From Vibrio cyclitrophicus (GTDB lineage Bacteria; Pseudomonadota; Gammaproteobacteria; Enterobacterales; Vibrionaceae), in NCBI RefSeq assembly GCF_024347435.1, contig NZ_AP025480.1:3038001-3102000 (forward strand): a DNA stretch of 64,000 nt. The letters run 5' to 3'. Position numbers and translations under genes: made by a program. The stretch's first letter is position 1. Each line of letters begins with the position of its first letter. The notes beneath the pieces are model-generated. The model did no database searches. It had not been told where the DNA came from and saw nothing but the letters and a program-made list of their open reading frames with translations. Positions 1 through 9,948 of the stretch are shown piece by piece.

Positions 1-164
1 AATAGGTCATTACGGTTCATTGGAATATTCGCTTCTGTTAGGAACGAAATAATGAACTCTCGGCTTGGTACTGGGTTTTCGTAATTTTTCGACTCTCGGT
101 CGGCAAAAGGGTCAACAGTGGTTGTCGCTGTCGTGTTTTCTGGCATTGGTGTGTTTTTTGACAT
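1..164 (-). CDS. rnr: Ribonuclease R, N-terminal fragment (runs off left edge)
   Basis: The minus strand from position 164 reads an open frame of about 54 residues to the window edge. It contains DPFADRESKNYENPVPSREF, which closely follows the start of E. coli RNase R (DPFQEREAEKYANPIPSREF). RNase R is a processive 3'-to-5' exoribonuclease that degrades structured RNA and acts in rRNA and tmRNA quality control. Only the N-terminal leader and the start of the helix-turn-helix region are visible; the cold-shock, RNB and S1 domains lie outside. Residues 2-16 are a Thr/Pro-rich extension relative to E. coli. In E. coli nsrR separates purA from rnr; here a secreted amidohydrolase and motX do. Confidence 0.88.
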   Translation of the reverse strand, partial: MSKNTPMPENTTATTTVDPFADRESKNYENPVPSREFIISFLTEANIPMNRNDL

Positions 165-411
165 AGGCGGGCCTGCTTAAGCAAGGAATGTATATACCCC
201 TAGTATATCTGATGCTAGAGGTAACCTACAGATATGCTTTGGAAAAGCCTAAAATAACCTCAGATTGACGTCCATTTTCATGCTGTGAAACATTATTTCA
301 CAACCACATTTATCATCAGAATTTGAAGCAAACGATAAAACAAACGTTTGCGGCATGAATGAAATACACTATTATCCACACACTTTACCAACTCCTGTTC
401 TGAGTATTGAT
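165..411. other. Divergent intergenic region rnr / amidohydrolase
   Basis: This 247-bp stretch separates two divergent genes and must hold both promoters. I see AT-rich sequence (for example TATATACCCC near 191) but no convincing promoter or operator pair. An in-frame ATG at 355 would extend the downstream gene by 19 residues; the extension does not look like part of a signal peptide, so I treat it as non-coding leader. Confidence 0.4.
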
Positions 412-1821
412 ATGAAATTAAAACGCACCCTACTGGCTTCAGCAATGGCAAGCCTCGCTCTATTTCCATTTGCAAGTTCAGCGATGGAAAAAGCCGATCT
501 AATGATTACCGATGCGATGGTTCTCACCATGAATCAAGACAAAACGGTTTATGAAAGCGGCACTGTTGTCGTGAAAGACAATAAGATCATTGCGGTAGGC
601 GATGCTTCATTAGAGAAGCAATACCAAGCTAAGCAAGTACTCGATGTGGATGGTGACATCGTTATGCCAGGTCTCATCAATACTCATACTCACGTATCAA
701 TGACGGTTTTCCGCTCACTAGCCGATGATGTGCCTGATCGCCTGCACCGCTACATCTTCCCATTAGAGAAGAAGTTGGTGTCACGCGACATGGTACGTAT
801 TGGTGCTAACCTAGGTAACGTCGAAATGGTAAAAGGCGGTGTAACCACTTACGCCGACATGTACTACTTTGAAGATGAAGTAGCGAAAACCGTCGATAAG
901 ATCGGTATGCGTGCCATTCTTGGTGAAACCGTGATTAAGTTCCCAGTCGCTGACGCAGCCAACGCCGAAGAGGGCATTAAGTACGCATTGAACTTCATTG
1001 AAGAATACAAAGATCACCCGCGTATCACCCCAGCGTTTGCCCCACATGCGCCTTACACAAATACGACTGAGATCCTGCAGAAAATTTCCAAGCTCTCTCT
1101 AGAGTTAGATGTACCTGTGATGATTCATCTTGCTGAATCGCACCGCGAAGAAGAGAAAATCGCCGAGCGCTCAGAAGGCCTATCCCCAGTTCAATACATG
1201 GACAGCATTGGCGCACTCAACAAAAACTTGGTGGGTGCACACATGATCTTGGTTGATGACCATGATATCGAACTGGTGAAAAAGTCAGATATGGGTGTCG
1301 CTCATAACATGAGTGCTAACATCAAATCAGCAAAAGGCGTATCACCAGCACTTAAGATGTATGACGAAGACGTGCGTATTGGTCTAGGTACTGATGGTCC
1401 AATGTCAGGTAACACACTGAGCACCATTGATGAGTTCAACCAAGTGGCTAAAGTTCACAAACTGGTTAATAAAGATCGTGCTGCAATGCCGCCGATCAAA
1501 GTGATCGACATGGCGACAATGGGCGCAGCAAAAGCGCTACACATGGAAGATAAGATCGGTTCTCTTGAGGCGGGTAAGCTAGCCGACATCATAGTAATCG
1601 ATACTAAGGCTCCGAACATGGTACCTGTCTACAACCCATACTCTGCATTAGTGTACTCAGCTAACTCTGGCAACGTTCGCCACACCATTGTCGATGGCAA
1701 GATAATCATGCAAGACCGCGACATGTTAACGGTAGACGAAGATAAAATCCGCCAAGAAGCACTCGACTTCACCAAAATTGTTCGTGAAACGGTGATTGAG
1801 TCTGGTGAAGTAGTTCAATAA
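412..1821 (+). CDS. Secreted TRZ/ATZ-family amidohydrolase (methylthioadenosine/SAH deaminase-like)
   Basis: This is a metal-dependent hydrolase of the amidohydrolase superfamily. The metal-binding His-x-His lies in NTHTHVSM (residues 92 and 94 from the chosen start). A later His is in MIHLAESH and the catalytic Asp is in GLGTDGPMSGN. A C-terminal GSLEAGKLADIIVID segment is typical of the family. The nearest described relatives deaminate S-adenosylhomocysteine or methylthioadenosine, or act on triazines; the true substrate is unknown. I chose ATG 412 because it places a clean signal peptide (MKLKRTLL, then a hydrophobic core ending FASSA) at the N-terminus, whereas ATG 355 would bury it. Most relatives are cytoplasmic, so export to the periplasm is unusual. 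A strong terminator follows. Confidence 0.82.
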   Translation: MKLKRTLLASAMASLALFPFASSAMEKADLMITDAMVLTMNQDKTVYESGTVVVKDNKIIAVGDASLEKQYQAKQVLDVDGDIVMPGLINTHTHVSMTVFRSLADDVPDRLHRYIFPLEKKLVSRDMVRIGANLGNVEMVKGGVTTYADMYYFEDEVAKTVDKIGMRAILGETVIKFPVADAANAEEGIKYALNFIEEYKDHPRITPAFAPHAPYTNTTEILQKISKLSLELDVPVMIHLAESHREEEKIAERSEGLSPVQYMDSIGALNKNLVGAHMILVDDHDIELVKKSDMGVAHNMSANIKSAKGVSPALKMYDEDVRIGLGTDGPMSGNTLSTIDEFNQVAKVHKLVNKDRAAMPPIKVIDMATMGAAKALHMEDKIGSLEAGKLADIIVIDTKAPNMVPVYNPYSALVYSANSGNVRHTIVDGKIIMQDRDMLTVDEDKIRQEALDFTKIVRETVIESGEVVQ

Positions 1822-1891
1822 CGACTCCAACTCATTCGCTACGCTTTCTGTTAACTCTAAAAAGCGGGTAAATCGAGACAGCGGTTAAATC

Positions 1892-1930
1892 AAAAAAGGC
1901 CTCATAGGTATATACCTATGAGGCCTTTTT
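1892..1930. terminator. Bidirectional terminator between the amidohydrolase and motX
   Basis: A near-perfect 38-nt palindrome has arms AAAAAGGCCTCATAGGTA and its exact complement, flanked by A and T runs. It lies between convergent genes and can stop transcription from both sides. Confidence 0.88.
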
Positions 1931-1992
1931 AATGTAGGTCAATCATTAACGAGTGCAGTCATTAATCATCAACGCTCATTCAATAATCGCTC

Positions 1993-2628
1993 TTACCAGA
2001 ACACGTCTCGACGTTTTGCTCGTGCAATAATATTGTCTGGCATTCTCTGTTCTAAACCGCTACGAAGCACAGTGATGCGTTTGTGTTGTCTTTGATCAGC
2101 CGTTACCGAGTTATACAACCAACGGTAAGCATCTTCATAATCTAACGGGCTACCGTAATCACGCAGCAAGAGTTCCGCTAAGTGAATACTCGCACTTAGG
2201 TTCCCCATAGAGGCGGCTTCACGTAAATACGGAATCGCGCGCTCTTTGTCTTGTTGTACCAAAGTACCACGAGAGTAATAACGCCCTAGCTGTTCTAGCG
2301 CAGCTGGCAAACCTTGATGTGCCGCGTTTTCCATATAGTAAAGGCCAAGCTCTACATCTTGTGGAACACACACGCCCCACGCCAACATATCGCCGTATAA
2401 AAACTCATAAGAAGGCAAACTAATACGCGTTGCACGCGCAACGATGTCTTCCACTAGTTGGCACTTATCCGCTTTCACACGCTCAAGATGTTGATTATTT
2501 TCGATTAACTTAATCAGTTCAGCTTCTGTGTATATTGGAACAGGCTCTCCCACTTCAGCCAAATTTGCATGACTCAAGGGTGAGCTCAGCGCCATTATCA
2601 ATGAAGCTGCCACAATTCGTAGCTTCAT
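1993..2628 (-). CDS. motX: Sodium-type polar flagellar motor protein MotX
   Basis: The 211-residue protein matches Vibrio MotX in length and sequence as I remember it, and the gene sits beside purA as in V. cholerae. MotX is a periplasmic protein. With MotY it forms the T ring around the Na+-driven polar flagellar motor and is needed to hold the PomA/PomB stator. Visible features are a signal peptide (MKLRIVAASLIMALSSPLSHA) and Sel1-like helical repeats over roughly residues 80-175 (GLYYMENAAHQGLPAALEQL, then AIPYLREAASMGNLSASIHL). It is transcribed alone and apparently driven by the sigma-28 promoter 90 bp upstream. Confidence 0.9.
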   Translation of the reverse strand: MKLRIVAASLIMALSSPLSHANLAEVGEPVPIYTEAELIKLIENNQHLERVKADKCQLVEDIVARATRISLPSYEFLYGDMLAWGVCVPQDVELGLYYMENAAHQGLPAALEQLGRYYSRGTLVQQDKERAIPYLREAASMGNLSASIHLAELLLRDYGSPLDYEDAYRWLYNSVTADQRQHKRITVLRSGLEQRMPDNIIARAKRRDVFW

Positions 2629-2727
2629 ACCTGCACTCTATTATCTGTCGCTAAAGTTATCTCTTGGTGGATGCAGACAATCTCTACAAGCCCCAAAATA
2701 GGGTGAACTTCACTTTCCATGATATCT

Positions 2728-2754
2728 GTATCGGCAATAACCCTGACGGCTTTA
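2728..2754 (-). promoter_or_regulatory. Sigma-28 (FliA) promoter of motX
   Basis: Read on the minus strand, the site is TAAA (2754-2751), exactly 15 bases, then GCCGATAC (2735-2728). The flagellar sigma-28 consensus is TAAA-N15-GCCGATAA, so only the last base differs. The spacing and the downstream late flagellar gene fit this assignment. Confidence 0.8.
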
Positions 2755-2843
2755 GACAAAACTTGCCGCTAATGGGCAATATTTTGCCTGATGACGCTTA
2801 AAATATCACCATCAAAGAGTGCGTAGCCACATTGCAGGTATTA

Positions 2844-2871
2844 AAAAGCCGACTTAATAAAGTCGGCTTTT
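2844..2871 (-). terminator. Terminator of purA
   Basis: The hairpin AAAGCCGACTT / AAGTCGGCTTT has a loop of about six bases and a U run on the minus strand. It lies about 90 bp beyond the purA stop codon. Confidence 0.8.
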
Positions 2872-2962
2872 AGAAAACTATTTCATTATCAGAGCACTTT
2901 AACTAGCAAAGTACTTTAATTACCACAGTACGATTTGTGCTGTGGTAATCACTCAACGGGCA

Positions 2963-4300
<1,338 letters not shown>

Positions 4301-4451
4301 TTAAAAATGGATTCTAGCACTGAATCACACTTCTTGCAGTCACTTTTTGTTCATAAACGTTAATGCTGTACAGAAATAAACCACCCGTAACTGAAGGCGA
4401 ATGTGTAAAGATGCTGATATCATTGCGTTTTTACAGACAAAAGGCAGAAGC

Positions 4452-4640
4452 ATGTCTCAATCAATTTGGCTCGCTATTGGGCTCGTACTTATTGTTGAAG
4501 GGCTCGGCCCTTTGATTGCACCCAATGGCTGGAGAAACATGGTCGCGCAACTGAGCGAACAACCCGACACGCAACTGCGACGCATTGGCGGTTGTCTTGT
4601 GGTCGCTGGCGCCGTTATCGCTTTCATGACCTACCGCTAG
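4452..4640 (+). CDS. DUF2065 small membrane protein (YjeT family)
   Basis: This is a 62-residue protein with two hydrophobic segments (about residues 3-20 and 45-59) separated by a polar stretch containing NGWRNM. That layout matches the DUF2065/YjeT family, whose function is not known. In E. coli yjeT lies between hflC and purA in the same direction; here it occupies the same slot but is inverted. I chose ATG 4452 because the longer frame from 4401 adds a polar segment without family resemblance. Confidence 0.8.
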   Translation: MSQSIWLAIGLVLIVEGLGPLIAPNGWRNMVAQLSEQPDTQLRRIGGCLVVAGAVIAFMTYR

Positions 4641-4751
4641 GTTCCTATAAGTACTAATCTGTTTATAAGTACCACTCTGTTAAGCGCCTTCTTTCGCGCC
4701 CCAATAGCGAATCCGTAAACATGTCTCGTCCTGAAATAAGTCATAGAAAAC

Positions 4752-4780
4752 AAAAAGGCTCCCGCAATGGGAGCCTTTTA
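4752..4780. terminator. Terminator downstream of hflC
   Basis: A hairpin AAAAGGCTCCC-gcaat-GGGAGCCTTTT lies between the convergent DUF2065 gene and hflC. On the minus strand it is followed by TTTTTGTTTT, so it mainly serves the hfl operon, but it could also end the DUF2065 transcript. Confidence 0.8.
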
Positions 4781-4830
4781 AGTTTTAACGTATTTTGCTT
4801 ATTGAGCTAAGCATTCGCTAACGCATCAGC

Positions 4831-5808
4831 TTATTTTGCTGGAGCGCCGCTTGCTTGATTCATGTATTGGAAGAAGTCAGTCTTCGGATCCAGTACTAGA
4901 ATGTCGCTCTTATCGCTAAATGATGTCTCATAAGCTTGCAGTGAACGCATAAAGCCATAGAACTCAGGATCTTTGCTGAACGCATCAGAGTAAATCTTCG
5001 CTGCTTCTGCATCAGCATCACCACGAGTGATTCGAGCTGTACGGTCAGCTTCAGCAAGAACTGTTGCCACTTCTAGCTCAGCTTGAGCACGGATAACTTC
5101 CGCTTTCTCACGACCCTGTGAACGGTGTCTACGAGCAACCGACTCACGTTCTGCACGCATACGGCGGTAGATAGATTCACTGATTTCGTCAGGAAGGTTA
5201 ATCTTCTTCATTCGGAAATCAACAACTTCAACACCTAAATCAGCCATCGCACTTTCTGCCGTTCCAGACAAAACGTTTTCCATGATCTTATCGCGTTCGC
5301 CATCAACTTCTAGTGCTTCTGCAGCCGCTACCGTTGTGACGACTTCGCTATCAGCAGAGTCTGGCAGGATGTCCTTATTACGAGGGCCTGATACGATCTG
5401 CTTAATTTCACGAGAACCAATTTCAGAACGAAGAACATCTGTCACTTTACGCTCAAGAAGTGCTTCTGCCGTCATGATGTTGCCGCCGCCTGTACTCAGA
5501 TAAAAACGTCCAAAATCAGCAATACGCCATTTTGCGTAGGTATCAATTAGAACGTCTTTTTTCTCTGACGTTACGAAACGGTCAGAACGACCATCCATCG
5601 TTTGAATACGAGCATCAAGCACTTTTACGCGATCAAACATAGGCAGTTTAAAGTGCAGGCCTGGTTCATAGATTCGTGATACGCCGTTGTCATCGAGAAC
5701 TCGACCAAAACGAATTACCATGCCACGTTCGCCTTCTTGAATCACAAATAGTGACATCAATAAAAGGGCAATCGTCACAACTAATACAGGGATCATTAAT
5801 TTACGCAT
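4831..5808 (-). CDS. hflC: HflC, modulator of FtsH protease
   Basis: HflC is an SPFH/prohibitin-family protein. With HflK it forms a large inner-membrane cage facing the periplasm that encloses FtsH and restrains its proteolysis. An N-terminal membrane anchor covers residues 5-23 (VLVVTIALLLMSLFVI), followed by an SPFH domain and a long charged helix (about 205-265) rich in Ala, Glu and Arg. The 325-residue length is slightly below that of E. coli (334). The start lies two bases after the hflK stop, indicating translational coupling. Confidence 0.96.
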   Translation of the reverse strand: MRKLMIPVLVVTIALLLMSLFVIQEGERGMVIRFGRVLDDNGVSRIYEPGLHFKLPMFDRVKVLDARIQTMDGRSDRFVTSEKKDVLIDTYAKWRIADFGRFYLSTGGGNIMTAEALLERKVTDVLRSEIGSREIKQIVSGPRNKDILPDSADSEVVTTVAAAEALEVDGERDKIMENVLSGTAESAMADLGVEVVDFRMKKINLPDEISESIYRRMRAERESVARRHRSQGREKAEVIRAQAELEVATVLAEADRTARITRGDADAEAAKIYSDAFSKDPEFYGFMRSLQAYETSFSDKSDILVLDPKTDFFQYMNQASGAPAK

Positions 5809-5810
5809 TA

Positions 5811-7013
5811 TTAGTATCTCCCTTGACGTGAACTGTCTGAACGAGTTTGAGTGCTAGACTTTGGATCCGCTTGAGTTTCTAACTCAATTTGATCGTAAGT
5901 TGATGATGCTTTTGCAGGGCGAGTGCCCGGCTGAGAACCACTTTGTGCGCCTAGCTTATCAATAGGTAGGTATAGCAAGTTACCACTTGATTCAGAATCA
6001 ATCAGGACTTTCGATGTGCTTGAGTACACTTTTTCCATTGTATCAAGGTACATACGGTTACGTGTTACTTCAGGAGCTGCTTGGTATTCAGGTAGCAGTT
6101 TCTCGAACTGAGCCACTTGACCTAGAGCACCATTAACTGTGCGCTCTGAGTAACCCACCGCTTCTTTCTTCAAACGCTCAGCACGACCTGTTGCTTTTGG
6201 AAGAATGTCATTTCGGTAAGCTTCAGCTTCACGCTCGAAACGCTCTTCATCCTCACGAGCCGCGATAGCATCATCAAATGCATCTTTCACTTGCTCAGGT
6301 GGACGTGCTGACTGGAAGTTCACATCAACAATCAGAATACCCATGTCGTAGCTATCAATAATACGGTTCAACGTTTCTTGAGTGCTTTGGCGAATCTGTT
6401 GACGACCACTTGTCAGGATACTATCCATTAGTGAGTCACCAATTACCGCACGAAGCGCAGAATCGGTTGCTTGGCGTAAACTGTCGTCTGCATTCGTTAC
6501 ACGATACAAGTACTTGTATGGGTCAGAAACACGGTATTGAACACCCATTTCAACGGTCACAACGTTTTCATCTTTCGTTAGCATCGTGCCAGCAGCACGT
6601 AGAGAACGAATCGCTTGAACGTTTACTAGTTGCTCATCTTTGATTTCATCGATGAAGCGTGGGTGCCAGTTAAGACCAGGCTCTTCGATACGGTCGAACT
6701 GACCCAATCGAAGTACTACTGCTCTTTCTGCTTCGCCAACGGTGTAGAAACCAGCGAAGAACCAGATAGCAATCGCAATAACGGCAATGACACCAAAGCC
6801 AATTGCACCGCCACCACCAATAGATGGTCCGTTACCGCTACCACCCTTTTTACCAAACTTGCCACCTAACTTTTGACTTAGTTTACTAAACACTTCGTCT
6901 AGATCTGGCGGTCCTTGATCTCGGCCGCCGCGATTATTATTCTTACCCCAAGGGTCGTTATCGCGGCCGTTATTATCGCCGTTGTTGTTATTTCCAGGCT
7001 CATTCCACGCCAT
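5811..7013 (-). CDS. hflK: HflK, modulator of FtsH protease
   Basis: HflK is the partner of HflC in the membrane cage around FtsH. The N-terminal 70 residues are rich in Gly and Asn (NNNNGDNNGRD) as usual in HflK. A membrane segment follows at about 72-92 (AIGFGVIAVIAIAIWFFAGF), then the SPFH domain and coiled helix. The C-terminal tail (about 365-400) is Ser/Gln/Thr-rich. The gene is in operon with hflX upstream (26-bp gap) and hflC downstream (2-bp gap). Confidence 0.96.
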   Translation of the reverse strand: MAWNEPGNNNNGDNNGRDNDPWGKNNNRGGRDQGPPDLDEVFSKLSQKLGGKFGKKGGSGNGPSIGGGGAIGFGVIAVIAIAIWFFAGFYTVGEAERAVVLRLGQFDRIEEPGLNWHPRFIDEIKDEQLVNVQAIRSLRAAGTMLTKDENVVTVEMGVQYRVSDPYKYLYRVTNADDSLRQATDSALRAVIGDSLMDSILTSGRQQIRQSTQETLNRIIDSYDMGILIVDVNFQSARPPEQVKDAFDDAIAAREDEERFEREAEAYRNDILPKATGRAERLKKEAVGYSERTVNGALGQVAQFEKLLPEYQAAPEVTRNRMYLDTMEKVYSSTSKVLIDSESSGNLLYLPIDKLGAQSGSQPGTRPAKASSTYDQIELETQADPKSSTQTRSDSSRQGRY

Positions 7014-7039
7014 TAGAAAACTCCATCATTGATATGACG

Positions 7040-8347
7040 TTATACTGTAGCAGTCTCTTTGGTAACGATAAAGTCACCTAAGAGCGCCCCTTCTCTTTTT
7101 TCGAGTTTAGACCAATCTATTTGTTGCATTCTAATATCTATCAACAAGTTACCATTTTCATCATACTCTTCCTGTTGAATACATTTCATCTCAAAGAATA
7201 AGCTACGAATACGGCCCTGATGTTGATGTGGAATACACAACCGGAATTGAACCATCTGACTCGCTAAACGCTCAGTTAAAGCTTCAAACAGCAGTTCAAT
7301 ACCTTCTCCTTCCATTGCAGAAACCCAAACAGCGCGTGGTGCGCCCTCTTCGTCTCTTTCAATTCGAGGTTTTTGGTCTTCCATGCAGTCAATCTTATTC
7401 ATGACTACAAGGGTTGGCACTTCATGAGCATCGATCTCTTCTAATACATCATGAACAGCCTGAATATTCTCACGAAAGCGGTCATCACTGGCATCAACAA
7501 CATGTAACAAAATGTCAGCTTCCTGCGTCTCTTGTAACGTTGCCTTAAATGCAGCGACCAAATCATGTGGTAGATGGCGGATAAAACCTACGGTATCTGC
7601 GAGAATTGCAGGCCCGACATCTGCCAAATCAATCTTACGTAGTGTTGGGTCTAGGGTTGCAAACAGCTGGTCTGCAGCATAAACACCTGCACTTGTGATG
7701 CGATTGAAAAGTGTTGATTTCCCTGCGTTGGTATAACCAACCAAAGAAATTGTTGGGATTTCAGCTCGATTACGAGCACGTCGTCCTTGTTCACGCTGCT
7801 TAGCGACTTTCGCTAAACGACGCAATATTGCCTTTATACGGTCACGCAGCAAACGTCGATCGGTTTCCAGTTGAGTTTCACCTGGACCACGAAGACCAAT
7901 ACCACCTTTCTGCCTTTCAAGGTGAGTCCAACCTCGAATCAGTCGGGTAGAAATATGACGAAGCTGAGCGAGCTCAACTTGCAGTTTACCTTCGTGAGTT
8001 CGTGCACGCTGTGCAAAGATATCTAAGATCAAACCCGTGCGATCAATCACACGACATTTGCACAACTGTTCAAGGTTTCGCTCTTGGGCAGGAGAGAGAG
8101 AGTGGTTAAAAATCACAATTTCAGCTCCGGTCAGCTGAACGGCTTGAGCGATTTCTAGGGCTTTACCTTCTCCAACGTAGTATTTAGGGAGTGGGGATTG
8201 TCGGCTACCAGTAATAACTTGTAGCGTTTTTACCCCCGCAGAAGAGACTAGCATTTCACACTCGCTTAGATCTTCCCATTCTCCCTCTTGCGTGAAGTTG
8301 ATATGAACAAGTACGGCTCGCTCGCCAGATTCATAACGGTCAAACAA
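7040..8347 (-). CDS. hflX: GTPase HflX, ribosome-splitting factor
   Basis: HflX binds the ribosomal E-site region and splits stalled 70S ribosomes after heat or antibiotic stress. An N-terminal HflX domain (about 1-195) with a basic coiled region (RDRIKAILRRLAKVAKQREQ) precedes an Obg-like G domain. The P loop is GYTNAGKST, the G3 motif is DTVGFIRHLP, and the NKID motif gives guanine specificity. The 435 residues are normal for the family. It follows hfq in the conserved hfq-hflX-hflK-hflC order. Confidence 0.97.
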   Translation of the reverse strand: MFDRYESGERAVLVHINFTQEGEWEDLSECEMLVSSAGVKTLQVITGSRQSPLPKYYVGEGKALEIAQAVQLTGAEIVIFNHSLSPAQERNLEQLCKCRVIDRTGLILDIFAQRARTHEGKLQVELAQLRHISTRLIRGWTHLERQKGGIGLRGPGETQLETDRRLLRDRIKAILRRLAKVAKQREQGRRARNRAEIPTISLVGYTNAGKSTLFNRITSAGVYAADQLFATLDPTLRKIDLADVGPAILADTVGFIRHLPHDLVAAFKATLQETQEADILLHVVDASDDRFRENIQAVHDVLEEIDAHEVPTLVVMNKIDCMEDQKPRIERDEEGAPRAVWVSAMEGEGIELLFEALTERLASQMVQFRLCIPHQHQGRIRSLFFEMKCIQQEEYDENGNLLIDIRMQQIDWSKLEKREGALLGDFIVTKETATV

Positions 8348-8391
8348 GCAACCAACTCCTTATTACAGCGCAAGCTGTATCAATTGAACGA

Positions 8392-8685
<294 letters not shown>

Positions 8686-8755
8686 TTATTTAGCTAGTGG
8701 TGCACAAAAAGGTGCGGCCTTTGCATCTGAGCTAAACGAATAAAAAAACTCCGTT

Positions 8756-8794
8756 GTTATTGAAAGGCTGTGATTTTTTAAAAGCCTCAATAAC
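8756..8794 (-). terminator. Possible attenuator/terminator between miaA and hfq
   Basis: On the minus strand GTTATTGAGGC can pair with GCCTTTCAATAAC (two-base bulge). The sequence AACGG then a TTTTTT run follows a few bases later. It lies in the 193-bp miaA-hfq gap and could reduce read-through. The fold is imperfect and no experiment supports it here. Confidence 0.35.
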
Positions 8795-8848
8795 TGATCC
8801 TTTCCAGAGTATATTCACGCAAAAGCGATCACATTATACACAGCAATA

Positions 8849-9781
8849 CTAATCAGATGCTATTGCATCTGAAAGAGTTTCTAACGCTTGATCAATGTTT
8901 TCGCTATCTAACCAAGTTAAATCATCCCAACTGCGCAACCAGGTGATTTGTCGCTTGGCCAACTGACGAGTTGCACAGACACCACGGAAAACCGCTTCGT
9001 CTAAATCACAATTCCCGTCTAAATAATCCCACATCTGTCTATAACCAACGCATCGGATCGAAGGTAGCTCTGGGTGAAGATCTTTTCTGGCATACAACGC
9101 CTTTATTTCATCCTCAAACCCCGCTTCTATCATTTTCTCGAAACGCAGCTCAATACGACGATGGAGTTCAGTCCTTTCCTTGGGAGCTATAGCAAATTGT
9201 TTCACACGAAATGGCAGGCTATCGCCTTTCGTTTGAGTTAGCTCAGTTAATGTTTTACCCGAAATTCGGTAAACTTCCAATGCCCTTGAAAGCCTTTGTG
9301 GATCATTTGGGTGTATTCTTTCAGCGGATACGGGATCTATCTCTCTTAATTGATCATGCAAAGCTTGCCAACCTTGCTCGATAGATTCCGCTTCAATCTG
9401 CTTGCGTATCTCTTGATCCGCAGCGGGTAGTGGCGATAAACCTTCCAACAACGCCTTGTAATACAGCATCGTGCCGCCAACCAGTAACGGGATTTTTCCT
9501 TCCGCTACAATCTTATTCATTTCGCTGATCGCATCACGACGAAAATCTGCCGCAGAATACGCTTCGCTTGGATCCAGAATATCAATCAAGCGATGAGGCG
9601 CGAGCGCGAGCTCTTCCGCATCGGGTTTAGCGGTGCCAATATCCATGTCTTTATAGATCAATGCAGAATCAACACTGATGATCTCTACTGGGTATTTCTG
9701 ACGTAAGCGGATAGCTAAATCTGTTTTTCCTGATGCCGTTGGGCCCATTAAAAACAACGCTAAAGGTAATTTTTCAGTCAT
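8849..9781 (-). CDS. miaA: tRNA dimethylallyltransferase
   Basis: MiaA transfers an isopentenyl group from DMAPP to A37 of tRNAs that read codons starting with U. The P loop [11 protein letters not shown] is at about residues 13-23, the [16 protein letters not shown] motif follows, and the family signature [17 protein letters not shown] is near 102-118. The 310-residue length is normal. It lies between mutL (167 bp away) and hfq, in the usual order. Confidence 0.97.
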   Translation of the reverse strand: MTEKLPLALFLMGPTASGKTDLAIRLRQKYPVEIISVDSALIYKDMDIGTAKPDAEELALAPHRLIDILDPSEAYSAADFRRDAISEMNKIVAEGKIPLLVGGTMLYYKALLEGLSPLPAADQEIRKQIEAESIEQGWQALHDQLREIDPVSAERIHPNDPQRLSRALEVYRISGKTLTELTQTKGDSLPFRVKQFAIAPKERTELHRRIELRFEKMIEAGFEDEIKALYARKDLHPELPSIRCVGYRQMWDYLDGNCDLDEAVFRGVCATRQLAKRQITWLRSWDDLTWLDSENIDQALETLSDAIASD

Positions 9782-9948
9782 GATATTTTGTATTTGTTTC
9801 TCTGTTAGAGCGCTTTATAAAAAGGCTTCATGTCGCGATGTGCCCTGTAACTAAGGTCAATGCCATCACAACACATTAAATCGTAAACAGCCGAAGCCGA
9901 AATAAGCTTAATTTATCTAAAACTCAGCGGTGAAAATTCACCTACAAA

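Noticed and set aside
355..411. Upstream ATG of the amidohydrolase
   Set aside because: It would place 19 polar residues before a well-formed signal peptide.
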